Counted from the stretch's first letter, positions 1 through 7,935 are shown. The stretch: DNA of 64,000 bases from Bradyrhizobium sp. OK095 (GCF_900109945.1 NZ_FOBX01000008.1:62001-126000); one strand, 5' to 3'. The notes: generated by a model not told the origin, from the letters alone. Program-made: numbers and translations.

Positions 1-479
1 GTCTTCAGGACGCCGTCGAAATACGTCATGCCGCGGACGGCCCTTTCGCGCTGCCGCTCACCCCATTCCTTCCTGCCGGCCCACTCCGGAGCCACATAGG
101 GCTGCATCGCAGGCCCGAGACCCGGCGTGGCGTAGTGGAAGTAGCCGTCGACCGCGCCCATCAGCTCGGCCTCGGCGCGATTCTGCATCATGTGGATCAC
201 CGCCTTCTCGCGCGGAGTCCTGCCGGTGAGGACCGGATGGCCATCGAGATGATCCAGATATTCGGTGATCGCCGTCGACTCCGAAATCAAGGTGCCGTCG
301 TCGAGTTCGAGCACCGGGATTTTTCCCGACGGGTTGATCGCGAGAAACGGCGCCTGCTTGTGCTCTGCCCCGATCAGATCGACGCCGACGAACTCGACCT
401 GGTCGTCGAGCCCTTTTTCGGAAAGGACGATTCGAATGCGTGATGGATTGGGGAATCCGGGCCGGTCGTAGATTTTCAT
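1..479 (-). CDS. Glutathione S-transferase family protein (3' end cut by window edge)
   Basis: The minus-strand frame starts at ATG 479 (MKIYDRPGFPNPSRIRIVLS) and runs off the window start, so only the first ~159 residues are seen. The N-terminal part is a thioredoxin-like GST domain: the NPSGKIPVLE segment (about residues 51-60) holds the cis-proline typical of glutathione-binding folds, and LISESTAITEYL is the usual SES glutathione-contact segment. The start of an all-alpha C-terminal domain follows. GSTs conjugate or reduce electrophiles with glutathione in the cytoplasm. The gene is divergent from a TetR regulator, and a palindrome matching the one before tetR lies 14-29 bp upstream of its start, so repression by that TetR is likely. 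The substrate cannot be told. Confidence 0.9.
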   Translation of the reverse strand, partial: MKIYDRPGFPNPSRIRIVLSEKGLDDQVEFVGVDLIGAEHKQAPFLAINPSGKIPVLELDDGTLISESTAITEYLDHLDGHPVLTGRTPREKAVIHMMQNRAEAELMGAVDGYFHYATPGLGPAMQPYVAPEWAGRKEWGERQRERAVRGMTYFDGVLK

Positions 480-492
480 GGGAACGCACCTT

Positions 493-508
493 TATCTATC
501 GATAGATA
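493..508. promoter_or_regulatory. Palindromic operator in front of the GST gene
   Basis: TATCTATCGATAGATA is a perfect 16-bp palindrome lying 14 bp upstream of the GST start. It shares the CTATC-(N)-GATAG core with the site at 553-570, 61 bp away centre to centre. Its size and symmetry fit a TetR-family dimer site. Binding by the adjacent regulator is inferred. Confidence 0.75.
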
Positions 509-552
509 GGTAAGTTGCTCAGATAGGCCCTTTGCAATAGCGGAGTCAAGAG

Positions 553-570
553 CTATCTATCGGTAGATAG
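553..570. promoter_or_regulatory. Palindromic operator in front of the tetR gene
   Basis: CTATCTATCGGTAGATAG has 7-bp perfect arms (CTATCTA/TAGATAG) around TCGG. It ends 12 bp before the tetR start codon, where a bound repressor would block transcription or initiation. It pairs with the site at 493-508, which suggests one regulator controls both divergent genes. Confidence 0.75.
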
Positions 571-582
571 ACGGAGGCGGTG

Positions 583-1143
583 ATGACGGCCGATACCAAG
601 CAGGTGATCATGGATGCGGCCCGCGCGATGGTGCAGGCGCGCGGCTACAACGGCCTGAGCTTTCGCGAATTGGCCAAGGAGGTCGGTGTCAAGAGCGCCA
701 GCGTCCACTATCATTTCCCGACCAAGGGCGACCTCGGCGCCGCGCTTGCGCGGCGCTATGCCGACGAGGCGATCGATATCCTGGACGGATTTCTAAAGGC
801 CTCGCAGGACGCCGGAGCCTGCATGAGGATGTATACGGACGTCTTCCGTTCCGCGCTGTCGAACGACAACAGGATGTGCCTGTGCGGGATCATGGCCGCC
901 GAGCACGATGATTTGCCGGCCGAGGTGAGGGCCGAGGTCGACAGGTTCACCGACGTCAACATCCGGTGGCTGGTCAAATTGCTATCGCGTGGAAAGAAGG
1001 CGGCAACTGAAGCGATTGAGCAGCGGGCGCTCGCGGTCTTCGCGGCCGTCGGTGGCGCACAGCTCGTGGCGCGCGGGCGAGGCGACATTGCGGTCTACGA
1101 CGAGGCGATCGAGGCTTACCGGGCGGCAGGGTTACTGCCCTGA
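583..1143 (+). CDS. TetR/AcrR family transcriptional regulator
   Basis: A 186-residue DNA-binding repressor. The N-terminal helix-turn-helix is clear: AARAMVQARGYNGLSFRELA, then the recognition segment VGVKSASVHYHFPTKGDL (about residues 10-50). The C-terminal ligand domain is variable, as usual, and carries a CLCG pair near residue 105. ATG 583 is preferred over GTG 580 because GGAGG at 573-577 sits 5 nt before it. It is divergent from a GST gene, and the two palindromes between them make it the likely repressor of both. The inducer is unknown; an electrophile or xenobiotic would fit a GST target. Confidence 0.92.
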   Translation: MTADTKQVIMDAARAMVQARGYNGLSFRELAKEVGVKSASVHYHFPTKGDLGAALARRYADEAIDILDGFLKASQDAGACMRMYTDVFRSALSNDNRMCLCGIMAAEHDDLPAEVRAEVDRFTDVNIRWLVKLLSRGKKAATEAIEQRALAVFAAVGGAQLVARGRGDIAVYDEAIEAYRAAGLLP

Positions 1144-1163
1144 TCTTCGTGTCGGCCAGCGTC

Positions 1164-1589
1164 TTATTCGCCGTCCCACGGGTTGAGCAGCGGGACGCCG
1201 AAAGCAGCAAAATCCTTCACATTGCGCGTAACGAGTGTGAGGTCGTTTGCGAGTGCGGTCGCTGCAAAGAATCCGTCCATCACGGACAACGCAATTCCAC
1301 TGCGGCGGCTCTGCGCCATCAGGTCGCCCCAACGCTCCGCCACCGCATGGTCGATCGACAGGATGCGTTCGGCAAAGCGTTCCGGCAGATCGTGGGCGAG
1401 CCAGGCGGCCAGCGCTACGCGCCGACGTCCGTCATCCAGCAAGGCGATGCCGCGGCGCAGCTCGGCGATCGAGGCAACGCTGATGAATGCGCGATCCTCA
1501 TCGACCGTATCGAGCCACGCCAAGACTTTCGGGGAGGGCGCCGGCCGCTGAAACTCCGATAGCACGTTGGTGTCGAGCAGCAGGTTCAC
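1164..1589 (-). CDS. vapC: PIN-domain toxin of the VapC/FitB type
   Basis: A 141-residue PIN-domain ribonuclease. The acidic metal-binding positions are present: LLLDTNVLSE at the N-terminus (Asp6), the SIAELRRG Glu near residue 43, and VMDGFFAATAL with a late Asp near residue 104, followed by LVTRNVKDF. VapC toxins cut RNA, often initiator tRNA, until bound by the partner antitoxin. It starts with GTG 1589, overlapping the antitoxin stop codon by 4 bp (GTGA), so translation is coupled. It ends 20 bp from the convergent tetR gene. The family call is firm; the RNA target cannot be read from sequence. Confidence 0.93.
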   Translation of the reverse strand: MNLLLDTNVLSEFQRPAPSPKVLAWLDTVDEDRAFISVASIAELRRGIALLDDGRRRVALAAWLAHDLPERFAERILSIDHAVAERWGDLMAQSRRSGIALSVMDGFFAATALANDLTLVTRNVKDFAAFGVPLLNPWDGE

Positions 1590-1879
1590 GGCAGCCCGTC
1601 GCGCGGTTCGTCCTGCACGCGTTCGAGTTCGAGGTCGGCACCGCGTAGCGGCGAAGCCAGCAGGAATTCGGCCAGCGTGCCTTTACGTGCGGACTTTCGC
1701 GCCCACTCTTCGGCGGAAACGATCACGGCATTGGGCCTGCCGTGACGGGTGATGATCTGGGGGCCGGTTTGGGCGCGGTCGATCACCTCGGACAGGCGTG
1801 CCTTGGCGTTGGCAAGCGTCCAAGTGTTTTTCGGTGTGTCAGTCGGTGGCGAATCGGGAGCGGCAGTTTGGTCTGTCAT
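1586..1879 (-). CDS. Phd/YefM-type antitoxin partner of the PIN toxin
   Basis: A 97-residue antitoxin. The core TWTLANAKARLSEVIDRAQ followed by PQIITRHGRPNAVIVSAEEW (residues ~19-58) is the Phd/YefM DNA-binding fold. The tail after residue 65 would wrap the toxin. The first ~18 residues (Pro/Asp/Thr rich) are a disordered extension. In such modules the antitoxin precedes the toxin and represses its own promoter, as the order and 4-bp overlap here suggest. Confidence 0.9.
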   Translation of the reverse strand: MTDQTAAPDSPPTDTPKNTWTLANAKARLSEVIDRAQTGPQIITRHGRPNAVIVSAEEWARKSARKGTLAEFLLASPLRGADLELERVQDEPRDGLP

Positions 1880-2037
1880 GTTGAAGAACCAATGTGACTA
1901 TTACGACTATATTGGCTCACGATGGCTATTCAAGAGCGCTGTTGCGTCTCGGATCATCGTCGGAAGTGCCCATTTTGGCGCCGGATTGCCCTTCGGAAAG
2001 TTCCTGTTTCACTTCCTTCCGCCTCTCTTTCGTCTTG

Positions 2038-2074
2038 CTTTCGTTTTTCGGTGTGATCTAATCAAAAACGAAAG
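2038..2074. promoter_or_regulatory. Inverted repeat upstream of glpD, candidate DeoR-family operator
   Basis: CTTTCGTTTTT (2038-2048) and AAAAACGAAAG (2064-2074) are perfect 11-bp arms around a 15-nt spacer, ending 33 bp before the glpD start. Further TTTCGT or CGAAA motifs lie nearby (about 2028-2033 and 2084-2090). TTTCGTTT-type repeats are known targets of DeoR-family sugar and polyol repressors, the family of GlpR. No glpR lies in this window, so a regulator in trans is inferred. Confidence 0.6.
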
Positions 2075-2107
2075 TAACCATTCGACGAAACGAGTGGTCG
2101 CCGGGGG

Positions 2108-3658
2108 ATGCGTCTGTTGGAGCGTATTTTCGATCTCGCCATCATTGGAGGCGGTGTTAACGGCTGCGGCATCGCGCGTGATGCGGTGGGCCGCGGCAAC
2201 AGCGTTTTCCTGTGCGAAATGAACGATCTGGCCTCCGGGACGTCGTCCTGGTCGACCAAGCTGGTGCATGGCGGCCTGCGCTATCTCGAATATTACGAGT
2301 TTCGGCTGGTCCGCGAGGCGCTGATCGAGCGCGAGATTCTCTGGGGCATCGCCCCCCACATCATCCGCCCCTTACGTTTCGTTTTGCCGCACCACGCCGG
2401 TCTGCGCCCGGCCTGGCTGCTGCGCCTCGGTCTCTTTCTCTATGACCATATCGGCGGCCGTCATCTGCTGCCGGCAACCCGCTCGGTCGATCTCAGGCGC
2501 GACGTGGTCGGCAAACCGCTGATCCCGAATCGCTACAGTCGCGCCTTCGAGTATTCCGACTGCTTCGTCGATGATGCCCGCCTCGTTGTGCTCAACGCGC
2601 GCGATGCCGCCGACAAGGGCGCCGAGATTCGCACCCGCACCCGCGCGACGGATATCAAGCAGTCCAACGGCATCTGGACCGTGAGCATGGTCGACACGCT
2701 GACCGGCGCGCGCTCGCAGGTCCAGGCGAAGGCGCTGGTCAATGCCGGCGGCCCCTGGGTCGAGGACGTGCTCGGCCGCGGTGCCGGCGTCAACGCGAAA
2801 GCAAAAGTACGCCTGGTGCAGGGCTCGCACATCGTCGTGAAAAAGCTCTACGACCACGACCGCGCCTACATGTTCCAGAACGCCGACGGCCGCATCATCT
2901 TCGTGATCCCGTACCAGGACGACTTTACGTTGATCGGCACCACAGACCGTGACTATGACGGCGATCCGTCCAAGGTGAAGGCGACACCTGAGGAGATCCA
3001 GTATCTCTGCGCCGCCGCGAGCGAATATCTGGCAAAGCCCGTGACGTCCGACGACGTGGTCTGGACTTATTCCGGCGTACGCCCGCTTTATGACGACGGC
3101 GCCAGCGAAGCCAAGGCCGCGACCCGCGACTACGTGTTCGAGCTCGACACGCCCGGCGGCGCGCCGCTGCTCTCGATCTACGGCGGCAAGATCACGACTT
3201 ACCGCCGCCTCGCCGAAGAGGCGCTGGAGCGGCTTTCGCCCTATCTCCGCAGCGCGAAGGCGCGCGAGGGCTGGACCGGGAAATGGCCGCTGCCGGGCGG
3301 CGACATGAACGTATCCGATATCGACGGGCTGATCGCCGAGCTTCAGCGCGGCTATACCTTCCTCAGCCACGAGCATGCGCGTCGTCTCGCACGCGCCTAC
3401 GGCACCCGCGCCATCAAGCTGCTCGGCGATGCGAAATCGGCTGCCGATCTCGGCCAGTCCTTCGGCGCGACACTGACTGAACGCGAGGTCCGCTACCTCA
3501 TGGTCAATGAATGGGCCGTCACCGCCGAGGACATTGTCTGGCGCCGCTCAAAACTCGGCCTGCGACTATCTGCCGACGAGATCGCCGCGCTTGACGACTG
3601 GATCAGGACCCACGCCGTGCCGCAAAGTCCCCTGCTGGAAGCGGGAGGACGCTCATGA
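2108..3658 (+). CDS. glpD: FAD-dependent glycerol-3-phosphate dehydrogenase
   Basis: A 516-residue aerobic G3P dehydrogenase that oxidises sn-glycerol-3-phosphate to dihydroxyacetone phosphate and passes electrons to quinone at the inner membrane. The dinucleotide motif GGGVNG is at residues 14-19, followed by the GlpD signature SGTSSWSTKLVHGGLRYLE. The conserved late motif SGVRPLY and the segment IYGGKITTYRRLAEEAL are also present. Length is normal. ATG 2108 follows a GGGGG ribosome site. The stop overlaps glpS (ATGA), so glpD heads the glycerol transport operon. No glycerol kinase gene is in the window, so phosphorylation must be supplied elsewhere. Confidence 0.97.
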   Translation: MRLLERIFDLAIIGGGVNGCGIARDAVGRGNSVFLCEMNDLASGTSSWSTKLVHGGLRYLEYYEFRLVREALIEREILWGIAPHIIRPLRFVLPHHAGLRPAWLLRLGLFLYDHIGGRHLLPATRSVDLRRDVVGKPLIPNRYSRAFEYSDCFVDDARLVVLNARDAADKGAEIRTRTRATDIKQSNGIWTVSMVDTLTGARSQVQAKALVNAGGPWVEDVLGRGAGVNAKAKVRLVQGSHIVVKKLYDHDRAYMFQNADGRIIFVIPYQDDFTLIGTTDRDYDGDPSKVKATPEEIQYLCAAASEYLAKPVTSDDVVWTYSGVRPLYDDGASEAKAATRDYVFELDTPGGAPLLSIYGGKITTYRRLAEEALERLSPYLRSAKAREGWTGKWPLPGGDMNVSDIDGLIAELQRGYTFLSHEHARRLARAYGTRAIKLLGDAKSAADLGQSFGATLTEREVRYLMVNEWAVTAEDIVWRRSKLGLRLSADEIAALDDWIRTHAVPQSPLLEAGGRS

Positions 3659-4731
3659 GCGTGACACTCGATCACGTGACCCGGACCGTCGACGGTATCG
3701 AGCACATCCGCGATGTCTCGCTGACGCTCGAGAGCGGCACGCTCAACGTGCTGCTCGGGCCGACGCTGTCGGGCAAGACCTCGATCATGCGGCTGCTCGC
3801 CGGGCTCGACAAGCCGACCTCAGGCAAGGTGCTGGTCAACGGCAAGGACGTCACCGGCGCTGACGTGCGCAAGCGTTCGGTCGCGATGGTCTATCAGCAG
3901 TTCATCAATTACCCCTCGCTCACGGTTTATGAGAACATCGCCTCGCCCTTGCGCGTGCAGGGCAAGCCGCGCGCGGAAATCGAGGCGCGTGTGGCGGAGG
4001 CGGCAAGATTGCTCAGGCTCGAGCCGTTCCTGAAGCGCACGCCGCTCCAGCTCTCCGGCGGCCAGCAGCAGCGCACCGCGATCGCGCGCGCGCTGGTGAA
4101 GGGCGCCGATCTCGTGCTGCTCGACGAGCCGCTCGCCAATCTCGACTACAAGCTGCGTGAGGAGCTGCGCGCCGAACTTCCGCGCATCTTCGAGGCCTCC
4201 GGCGCGATCTTCGTCTATGCCACCACCGAGCCGACCGAGGCGCTGCTGCTCGGCGGCAACACGGTGTGCATGTGGCAGGGGCAGGCGCTCCAGATCGGCG
4301 AGACCGCCAATGTCTACCGTCGTCCGCAGACGCTGCGGGTTGCGCAGGTGTTCTCCGATCCGCCGCTCAATCTCGTCGGCATCGAGAAGAACAACGGCTC
4401 CGTGCAATATGCCGGCGGCATTGCCGCGCCGGCCTCCGGTCTCTATTCGTCGCTGGCCGACGGCGCCTATCGCGTCGGCTTTCGCGCGCATCAGCTTGCG
4501 CTCGCCAATGGCGAGGCCGATCGCCACGCCTTCCACGCCACTGTCACGGTGACCGAGATCACCGGTTCGGAGAGTTTCGTGCATCTGACCCGCGACGGAT
4601 CGAACTGGGTGGCGGTGCTGCACGGCGTGCATGAGTTTGAGCCCGGCCAGATGCTGGATGCCGTGCTCGATCCCAACGATGTCTTTGTGTTCGATGCGGC
4701 CGATCGCCTCGTCGCGGCACCGAGCTCTTGA
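3655..4731 (+). CDS. glpS: Glycerol ABC transporter ATP-binding protein GlpS-like
   Basis: A 358-residue ABC ATPase of the sugar-importer type with a C-terminal TOBE-like regulatory region. Walker A is GPTLSGKT (35-42), the signature is canonical LSGGQ (133-137), and Walker B is LVLLDE (Asp157, Glu158). The switch (H-loop) histidine is missing: the usual YVTHDQTEA reads YATTEPTEA, with Thr191 in the His position. Its partner GlpT has the complementary defect. It overlaps glpD by 4 bp. By order it matches the Rhizobium leguminosarum glycerol importer; the name is not related to any E. coli Glp protein. Confidence 0.9.
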   Translation: MSVTLDHVTRTVDGIEHIRDVSLTLESGTLNVLLGPTLSGKTSIMRLLAGLDKPTSGKVLVNGKDVTGADVRKRSVAMVYQQFINYPSLTVYENIASPLRVQGKPRAEIEARVAEAARLLRLEPFLKRTPLQLSGGQQQRTAIARALVKGADLVLLDEPLANLDYKLREELRAELPRIFEASGAIFVYATTEPTEALLLGGNTVCMWQGQALQIGETANVYRRPQTLRVAQVFSDPPLNLVGIEKNNGSVQYAGGIAAPASGLYSSLADGAYRVGFRAHQLALANGEADRHAFHATVTVTEITGSESFVHLTRDGSNWVAVLHGVHEFEPGQMLDAVLDPNDVFVFDAADRLVAAPSS

Positions 4732-4743
4732 GGGAGATGCGAT

Positions 4744-5829
4744 ATGGCCCGCATTGACCTCGTCGATCTCGCCCATTCCTACGGCGGCAATGATGCGCCG
4801 CAGGACACTTTCGCGCTGAAGCCGGTGACCATGACCTGGCGGCAGGGCGGCGCCTATGCGCTGCTCGGCCCGTCCGGCTGCGGCAAGACCACGCTGCTCA
4901 ACGTCATCTCCGGCATCATCACGCCGTCGAGCGGCAAAATCCTGTTCGACGGCCAGGACATCACACCGCTGTCAACCCAGAAGCGCAACATCGCCCAGGT
5001 GTTCCAGTTTCCGGTGATCTACGACACCATGACGGTGGGGCAAAATCTGGCGTTTCCGCTGAAAAATCGCGGCGTGCCGAAGGCCGAGATCGACAAGCGC
5101 GTCGCCGAGATCGGCCGCCTGCTCGATCTCGAACCTTATCTCAATCGCAAGGCGACGCGGCTCACGGCGGATGCCAAGCAGAAGATATCGCTCGGCCGCG
5201 GTCTGGTCCGCTCCGACGTCGCCGCCGTGCTGTTCGACGAGCCGCTGACCGTGATCGATCCCGAGCTGAAATGGCAGCTCCGCTCCAAGCTCAAGGCGCT
5301 GCATCGCGAGCTCGATCTCACGATGATCTACGTCACCCATGACCAGACCGAGGCGCTGACCTTCGCGGACACCGTCGTCGTCATGCATGATGGCCGCGTG
5401 GTGCAGAGCGGCACGCCGGCCGAGCTGTTCGACAAGCCGGCGCATACGTTCGTCGGCTATTTCATCGGCTCGCCCGGTATGAACATCATTCCGGCCGAGG
5501 TGAGGGGACGCGAGGCCAAGGTCGACGGACACGTCATCGCGCTCAACCGCGCTTACGACAATCTGCCCGCAGGCGCCAAGATCGAGATCGGCGTGCGGCC
5601 CGAATTCGTCGACGCTGTCGCGCCTGCGCCCGGCCTGCTCACGTCAAAAATCGAGCGTATCGACGACCTCGGCCGCATTCGCTTCGCGCGCGTGCGCATC
5701 GGCGACGCAAAACTCGCTGCCCGCGCGCCGAACGGCTTCACCAGCTCCGACGGCAATGCCGGGCTGAAATTCGATCCGGCGCACATCCACGTCTATGCCG
5801 ACAGTCTTCTGGTCGAGGGAGCTGCCTGA
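4744..5829 (+). CDS. glpT: Glycerol ABC transporter ATP-binding protein GlpT-like, degenerate signature motif
   Basis: A 361-residue second ABC ATPase. Walker A is GPSGCGKT (42-49), Walker B is AVLFDE (Asp165, Glu166), and the H-loop is intact (IYVTHDQTEA, His199). The signature LSGGQ is replaced by LTADA (140-144), and the D-loop reads TVID. It is therefore expected to pair with GlpS as a heterodimer with one normal and one degenerate ATP site. GGGAG lies 6 nt before ATG 4744. It must not be confused with the E. coli G3P antiporter GlpT, which is unrelated. Confidence 0.9.
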   Translation: MARIDLVDLAHSYGGNDAPQDTFALKPVTMTWRQGGAYALLGPSGCGKTTLLNVISGIITPSSGKILFDGQDITPLSTQKRNIAQVFQFPVIYDTMTVGQNLAFPLKNRGVPKAEIDKRVAEIGRLLDLEPYLNRKATRLTADAKQKISLGRGLVRSDVAAVLFDEPLTVIDPELKWQLRSKLKALHRELDLTMIYVTHDQTEALTFADTVVVMHDGRVVQSGTPAELFDKPAHTFVGYFIGSPGMNIIPAEVRGREAKVDGHVIALNRAYDNLPAGAKIEIGVRPEFVDAVAPAPGLLTSKIERIDDLGRIRFARVRIGDAKLAARAPNGFTSSDGNAGLKFDPAHIHVYADSLLVEGAA

Positions 5830-6731
5830 TGGACAAGACGATCAACCAAAAAGCCTGGTTCCTGGTGCTGCCGGTGTTCCTGGTCGTCGCCTTCTCCGCG
5901 GTGCTGCCGCTGATGACGGTGGTGAACTATTCGATGCAGGACACGTTCGGCAACAACCAGTTCTTCTGGAACGGTGTCGGCTGGTTCAAGGAATTGCTCG
6001 ATCCCTCGACCGATCTCGGCGGCCGCTTCCTCGCCTCCCTCGGCCGCAATCTGTTTTTCTCGCTGGTGATCCTCGCGATCGAGGTGCCGCTCGGCATCGT
6101 CGTGGCGCTGTCGATGCCGCGCGACGGCTGGACGGTCGCGGCCTGCCTCGTCACCCTCGCGCTGCCGCTGCTGATTCCGTGGAACGTGGTCGGGACGATC
6201 TGGCAGATTTTTGGCCGGCCCGACATCGGCCTGCTCGGCTATACGCTCAATGCGATGGGCCTCGACTACAATTACGTCTCGAACGCCGTCGATGCCTGGA
6301 TCACGGTTATCGTGATGGACGTCTGGCATTGGACCAGCCTCGTCGCGCTGTTGTGTTATGCCGGACTGAAGTCGATCCCGGAGGCCTATTACCAGGCCGC
6401 CCAGATCGACGGCGCCTCGCGCTGGGCCGTGTTCAAGGCGATCCAGTTGCCGAAGATGAATCGCGTCCTCTTGATCGCCGTGCTGCTGCGCTTCATGGAC
6501 AGTTTCATGATCTACACCGAGCCGTTCGTCGTCACCGGCGGCGGACCCGGCAACTCGACGACCTTCGTATCGATCGAGCTCGTCAAGATCGCGCTCGGCC
6601 AGTTCGATCTCGGCAAGGCCGCAGCACTCTCGCTGGTCTATAATCTGATCATCCTGATCGTCTGCTGGATCTTCTACACCGTCATGACCAATGCCGGCAG
6701 CGAGCGGAAGCCGCAGGAAGGAGCCGTGTGA
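5829..6731 (+). CDS. glpP: Glycerol ABC transporter permease GlpP-like
   Basis: A 300-residue inner-membrane permease of the MalF/UgpA-like class with about six membrane helices. The coupling loop EAYYQAAQIDGASRWAVFKA (near residue 180) is a clear EAA motif that docks on the ATPases, followed by the usual IQLPKM. The N-terminus LVLPVFLVVAFSAVLPLMTVV is the first helix. Its ATG shares one base with the GlpT stop (TGATG), typical of coupled translation. It forms the channel with GlpQ. Confidence 0.92.
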   Translation: MDKTINQKAWFLVLPVFLVVAFSAVLPLMTVVNYSMQDTFGNNQFFWNGVGWFKELLDPSTDLGGRFLASLGRNLFFSLVILAIEVPLGIVVALSMPRDGWTVAACLVTLALPLLIPWNVVGTIWQIFGRPDIGLLGYTLNAMGLDYNYVSNAVDAWITVIVMDVWHWTSLVALLCYAGLKSIPEAYYQAAQIDGASRWAVFKAIQLPKMNRVLLIAVLLRFMDSFMIYTEPFVVTGGGPGNSTTFVSIELVKIALGQFDLGKAAALSLVYNLIILIVCWIFYTVMTNAGSERKPQEGAV

Positions 6732-7537
6732 TGCACTCGATCCCCGGCCGCCGCCTCATCATGGCGCTGTTCCTGATCTTCCTGCTGTTGCCGATCTACT
6801 GGCTCGTCAATATGAGCTTCAAGACCAACGCCGAGATCGTCTCGACGATGACGCTGTGGCCGCATACGCCGACGCTGCAGCACTACAAGCGCATCTTCAC
6901 CGACGAGAGCTGGTACTCCGGCTACATCAACTCGCTGGAATACGTCCTCCTCAACACCATCATCTCGATTTCGGTGGCGTTGCCCGCAGCCTACGCGTTT
7001 TCGCGCTACCGCTTCCTCGGCGACAAGCATCTGTTCTTCTGGCTGCTGTCGAACCGGATGGCGCCGGCCGCGGTCTACGCGCTGCCGTTCTTCAACCTCT
7101 ATTCGGCGATCGGGCTGTTCGATACGCCGTGGGCGGTCGCGCTCGCGCATTGCATCTTCAACGTGCCGCTGGCGGTGTGGATCCTCGAAGGCTTTGTGTC
7201 CGGCGTGCCGCGTGAGATCGACGAGACCGCCTTCCTCGACGGTTATTCCTTCCCGCGCTTCTTCATCAGGATCCTGGTGCCGTTGATCGCGAGCGGCATC
7301 GGCGTCGCCGCCTTCTTCTGCTTCATGTTCTCCTGGGTCGAGCTGCTGCTCGCGCGCACGCTGACCTCGGTGCAGACCAAGCCCATCGCCGCGATCATGA
7401 CGCGCACGGTGTCGGCGGCGGGCATGGACTGGGGGCTCCTGGCAGCCGCCGGCGTGCTCACCATCATTCCGGGCGCGCTGGTGATCTGGTTCGTTCGCAA
7501 CTACATCGCGCGCGGTTTCGCGCTCGGCCGGGTGTGA
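6731..7537 (+). CDS. glpQ: Glycerol ABC transporter permease GlpQ-like
   Basis: A 268-residue permease of the MalG/UgpE-like class. It begins MHSIPGRRLIMALFLIFLLL with a short cytoplasmic lead into helix 1, then a periplasmic stretch (VSTMTLWPHTPTLQHYKRIF) typical of this subunit. The EAA loop is EIDETAFLDGYSFPRFFIRI, with Glu-Thr-Ala where most have Glu-Ala-Ala. ATG 6731 is 7 nt after GGAAGGAG; GTG 6728 is possible but too close. Its start overlaps the glpP stop by one base. The name is unrelated to E. coli phosphodiesterase GlpQ. Confidence 0.92.
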   Translation: MHSIPGRRLIMALFLIFLLLPIYWLVNMSFKTNAEIVSTMTLWPHTPTLQHYKRIFTDESWYSGYINSLEYVLLNTIISISVALPAAYAFSRYRFLGDKHLFFWLLSNRMAPAAVYALPFFNLYSAIGLFDTPWAVALAHCIFNVPLAVWILEGFVSGVPREIDETAFLDGYSFPRFFIRILVPLIASGIGVAAFFCFMFSWVELLLARTLTSVQTKPIAAIMTRTVSAAGMDWGLLAAAGVLTIIPGALVIWFVRNYIARGFALGRV

Positions 7538-7542
7538 GGAGC

Positions 7543-7591
7543 GCGCATGATCCCGAAAAGTGGAAACCGGTTTTCGGACCAGATCATGCGC
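7543..7591. repeat. Rhizobial-type intergenic palindrome inside the glp operon
   Basis: Nested inverted repeat: outer arms GCGCATGATC (7543-7552) and GATCATGCGC (7582-7591), inner arms CCGAAAA (7553-7559) and TTTTCGG (7571-7577). A second member lies at 61720-61764. Elements of this kind are abundant between genes in Rhizobiales. Here it fills the glpQ-DUF2160 gap and ends just as the next ribosome site begins, so the hairpin would be part of the operon mRNA. Confidence 0.88.
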
Positions 7592-7605
7592 AAGGAGTAG
7601 AGCCA

Positions 7606-7935
7606 ATGGAATCCATCGCATGGATGGCCTGGACGTTGCCGACCGCGATCTTCTTCGTGGCGCTCGCCTGCACCCTCGCCGTCATGACGTACCTTGCCGC
7701 GGGCTATCCCGAAGCCGAGCGCGTCGGGGTGCTGCGTATCCCGACCACGCGCGGCGACCGCCTGTTCATCTCGCTGATCGCGGCCGCCGTCATCCATCTC
7801 GTGTGGATCGGCCTCGTCGGCACCGACGCGATCGCCACGCTGCCGATCGGCGAGGAAGGTATTGAGATTTCGAGCCTGTGGCTCGCTTCAGGGGTTTCGC
7901 TTGTCATGGCCGCGCTCGTTTTTCGCACGGTCTGA
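7606..7935 (+). CDS. DUF2160 small membrane protein of the glycerol operon (GlpU-like)
   Basis: A 109-residue protein with about three hydrophobic helices (TAIFFVALACTLAVMTYLAAG, LFISLIAAAVIHLVWIGLVG and the C-terminal SLWLASGVSLVMAALVF). It fits DUF2160, a family found almost only in glycerol ABC operons, between the permeases and the binding protein. AAGGAG at 7592-7597 sets the start at ATG 7606; the upstream part of the frame lies within the palindrome. Its role in uptake is not established; an accessory transporter subunit is the obvious guess. Confidence 0.85.
   Translation: MESIAWMAWTLPTAIFFVALACTLAVMTYLAAGYPEAERVGVLRIPTTRGDRLFISLIAAAVIHLVWIGLVGTDAIATLPIGEEGIEISSLWLASGVSLVMAALVFRTV

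Noticed and set aside
1164..1879. The PIN/Phd pair as part of a larger mobile island
   Set aside because: No integrase, att-like repeat or other mobile gene lies nearby, and both neighbours look like ordinary chromosomal genes.
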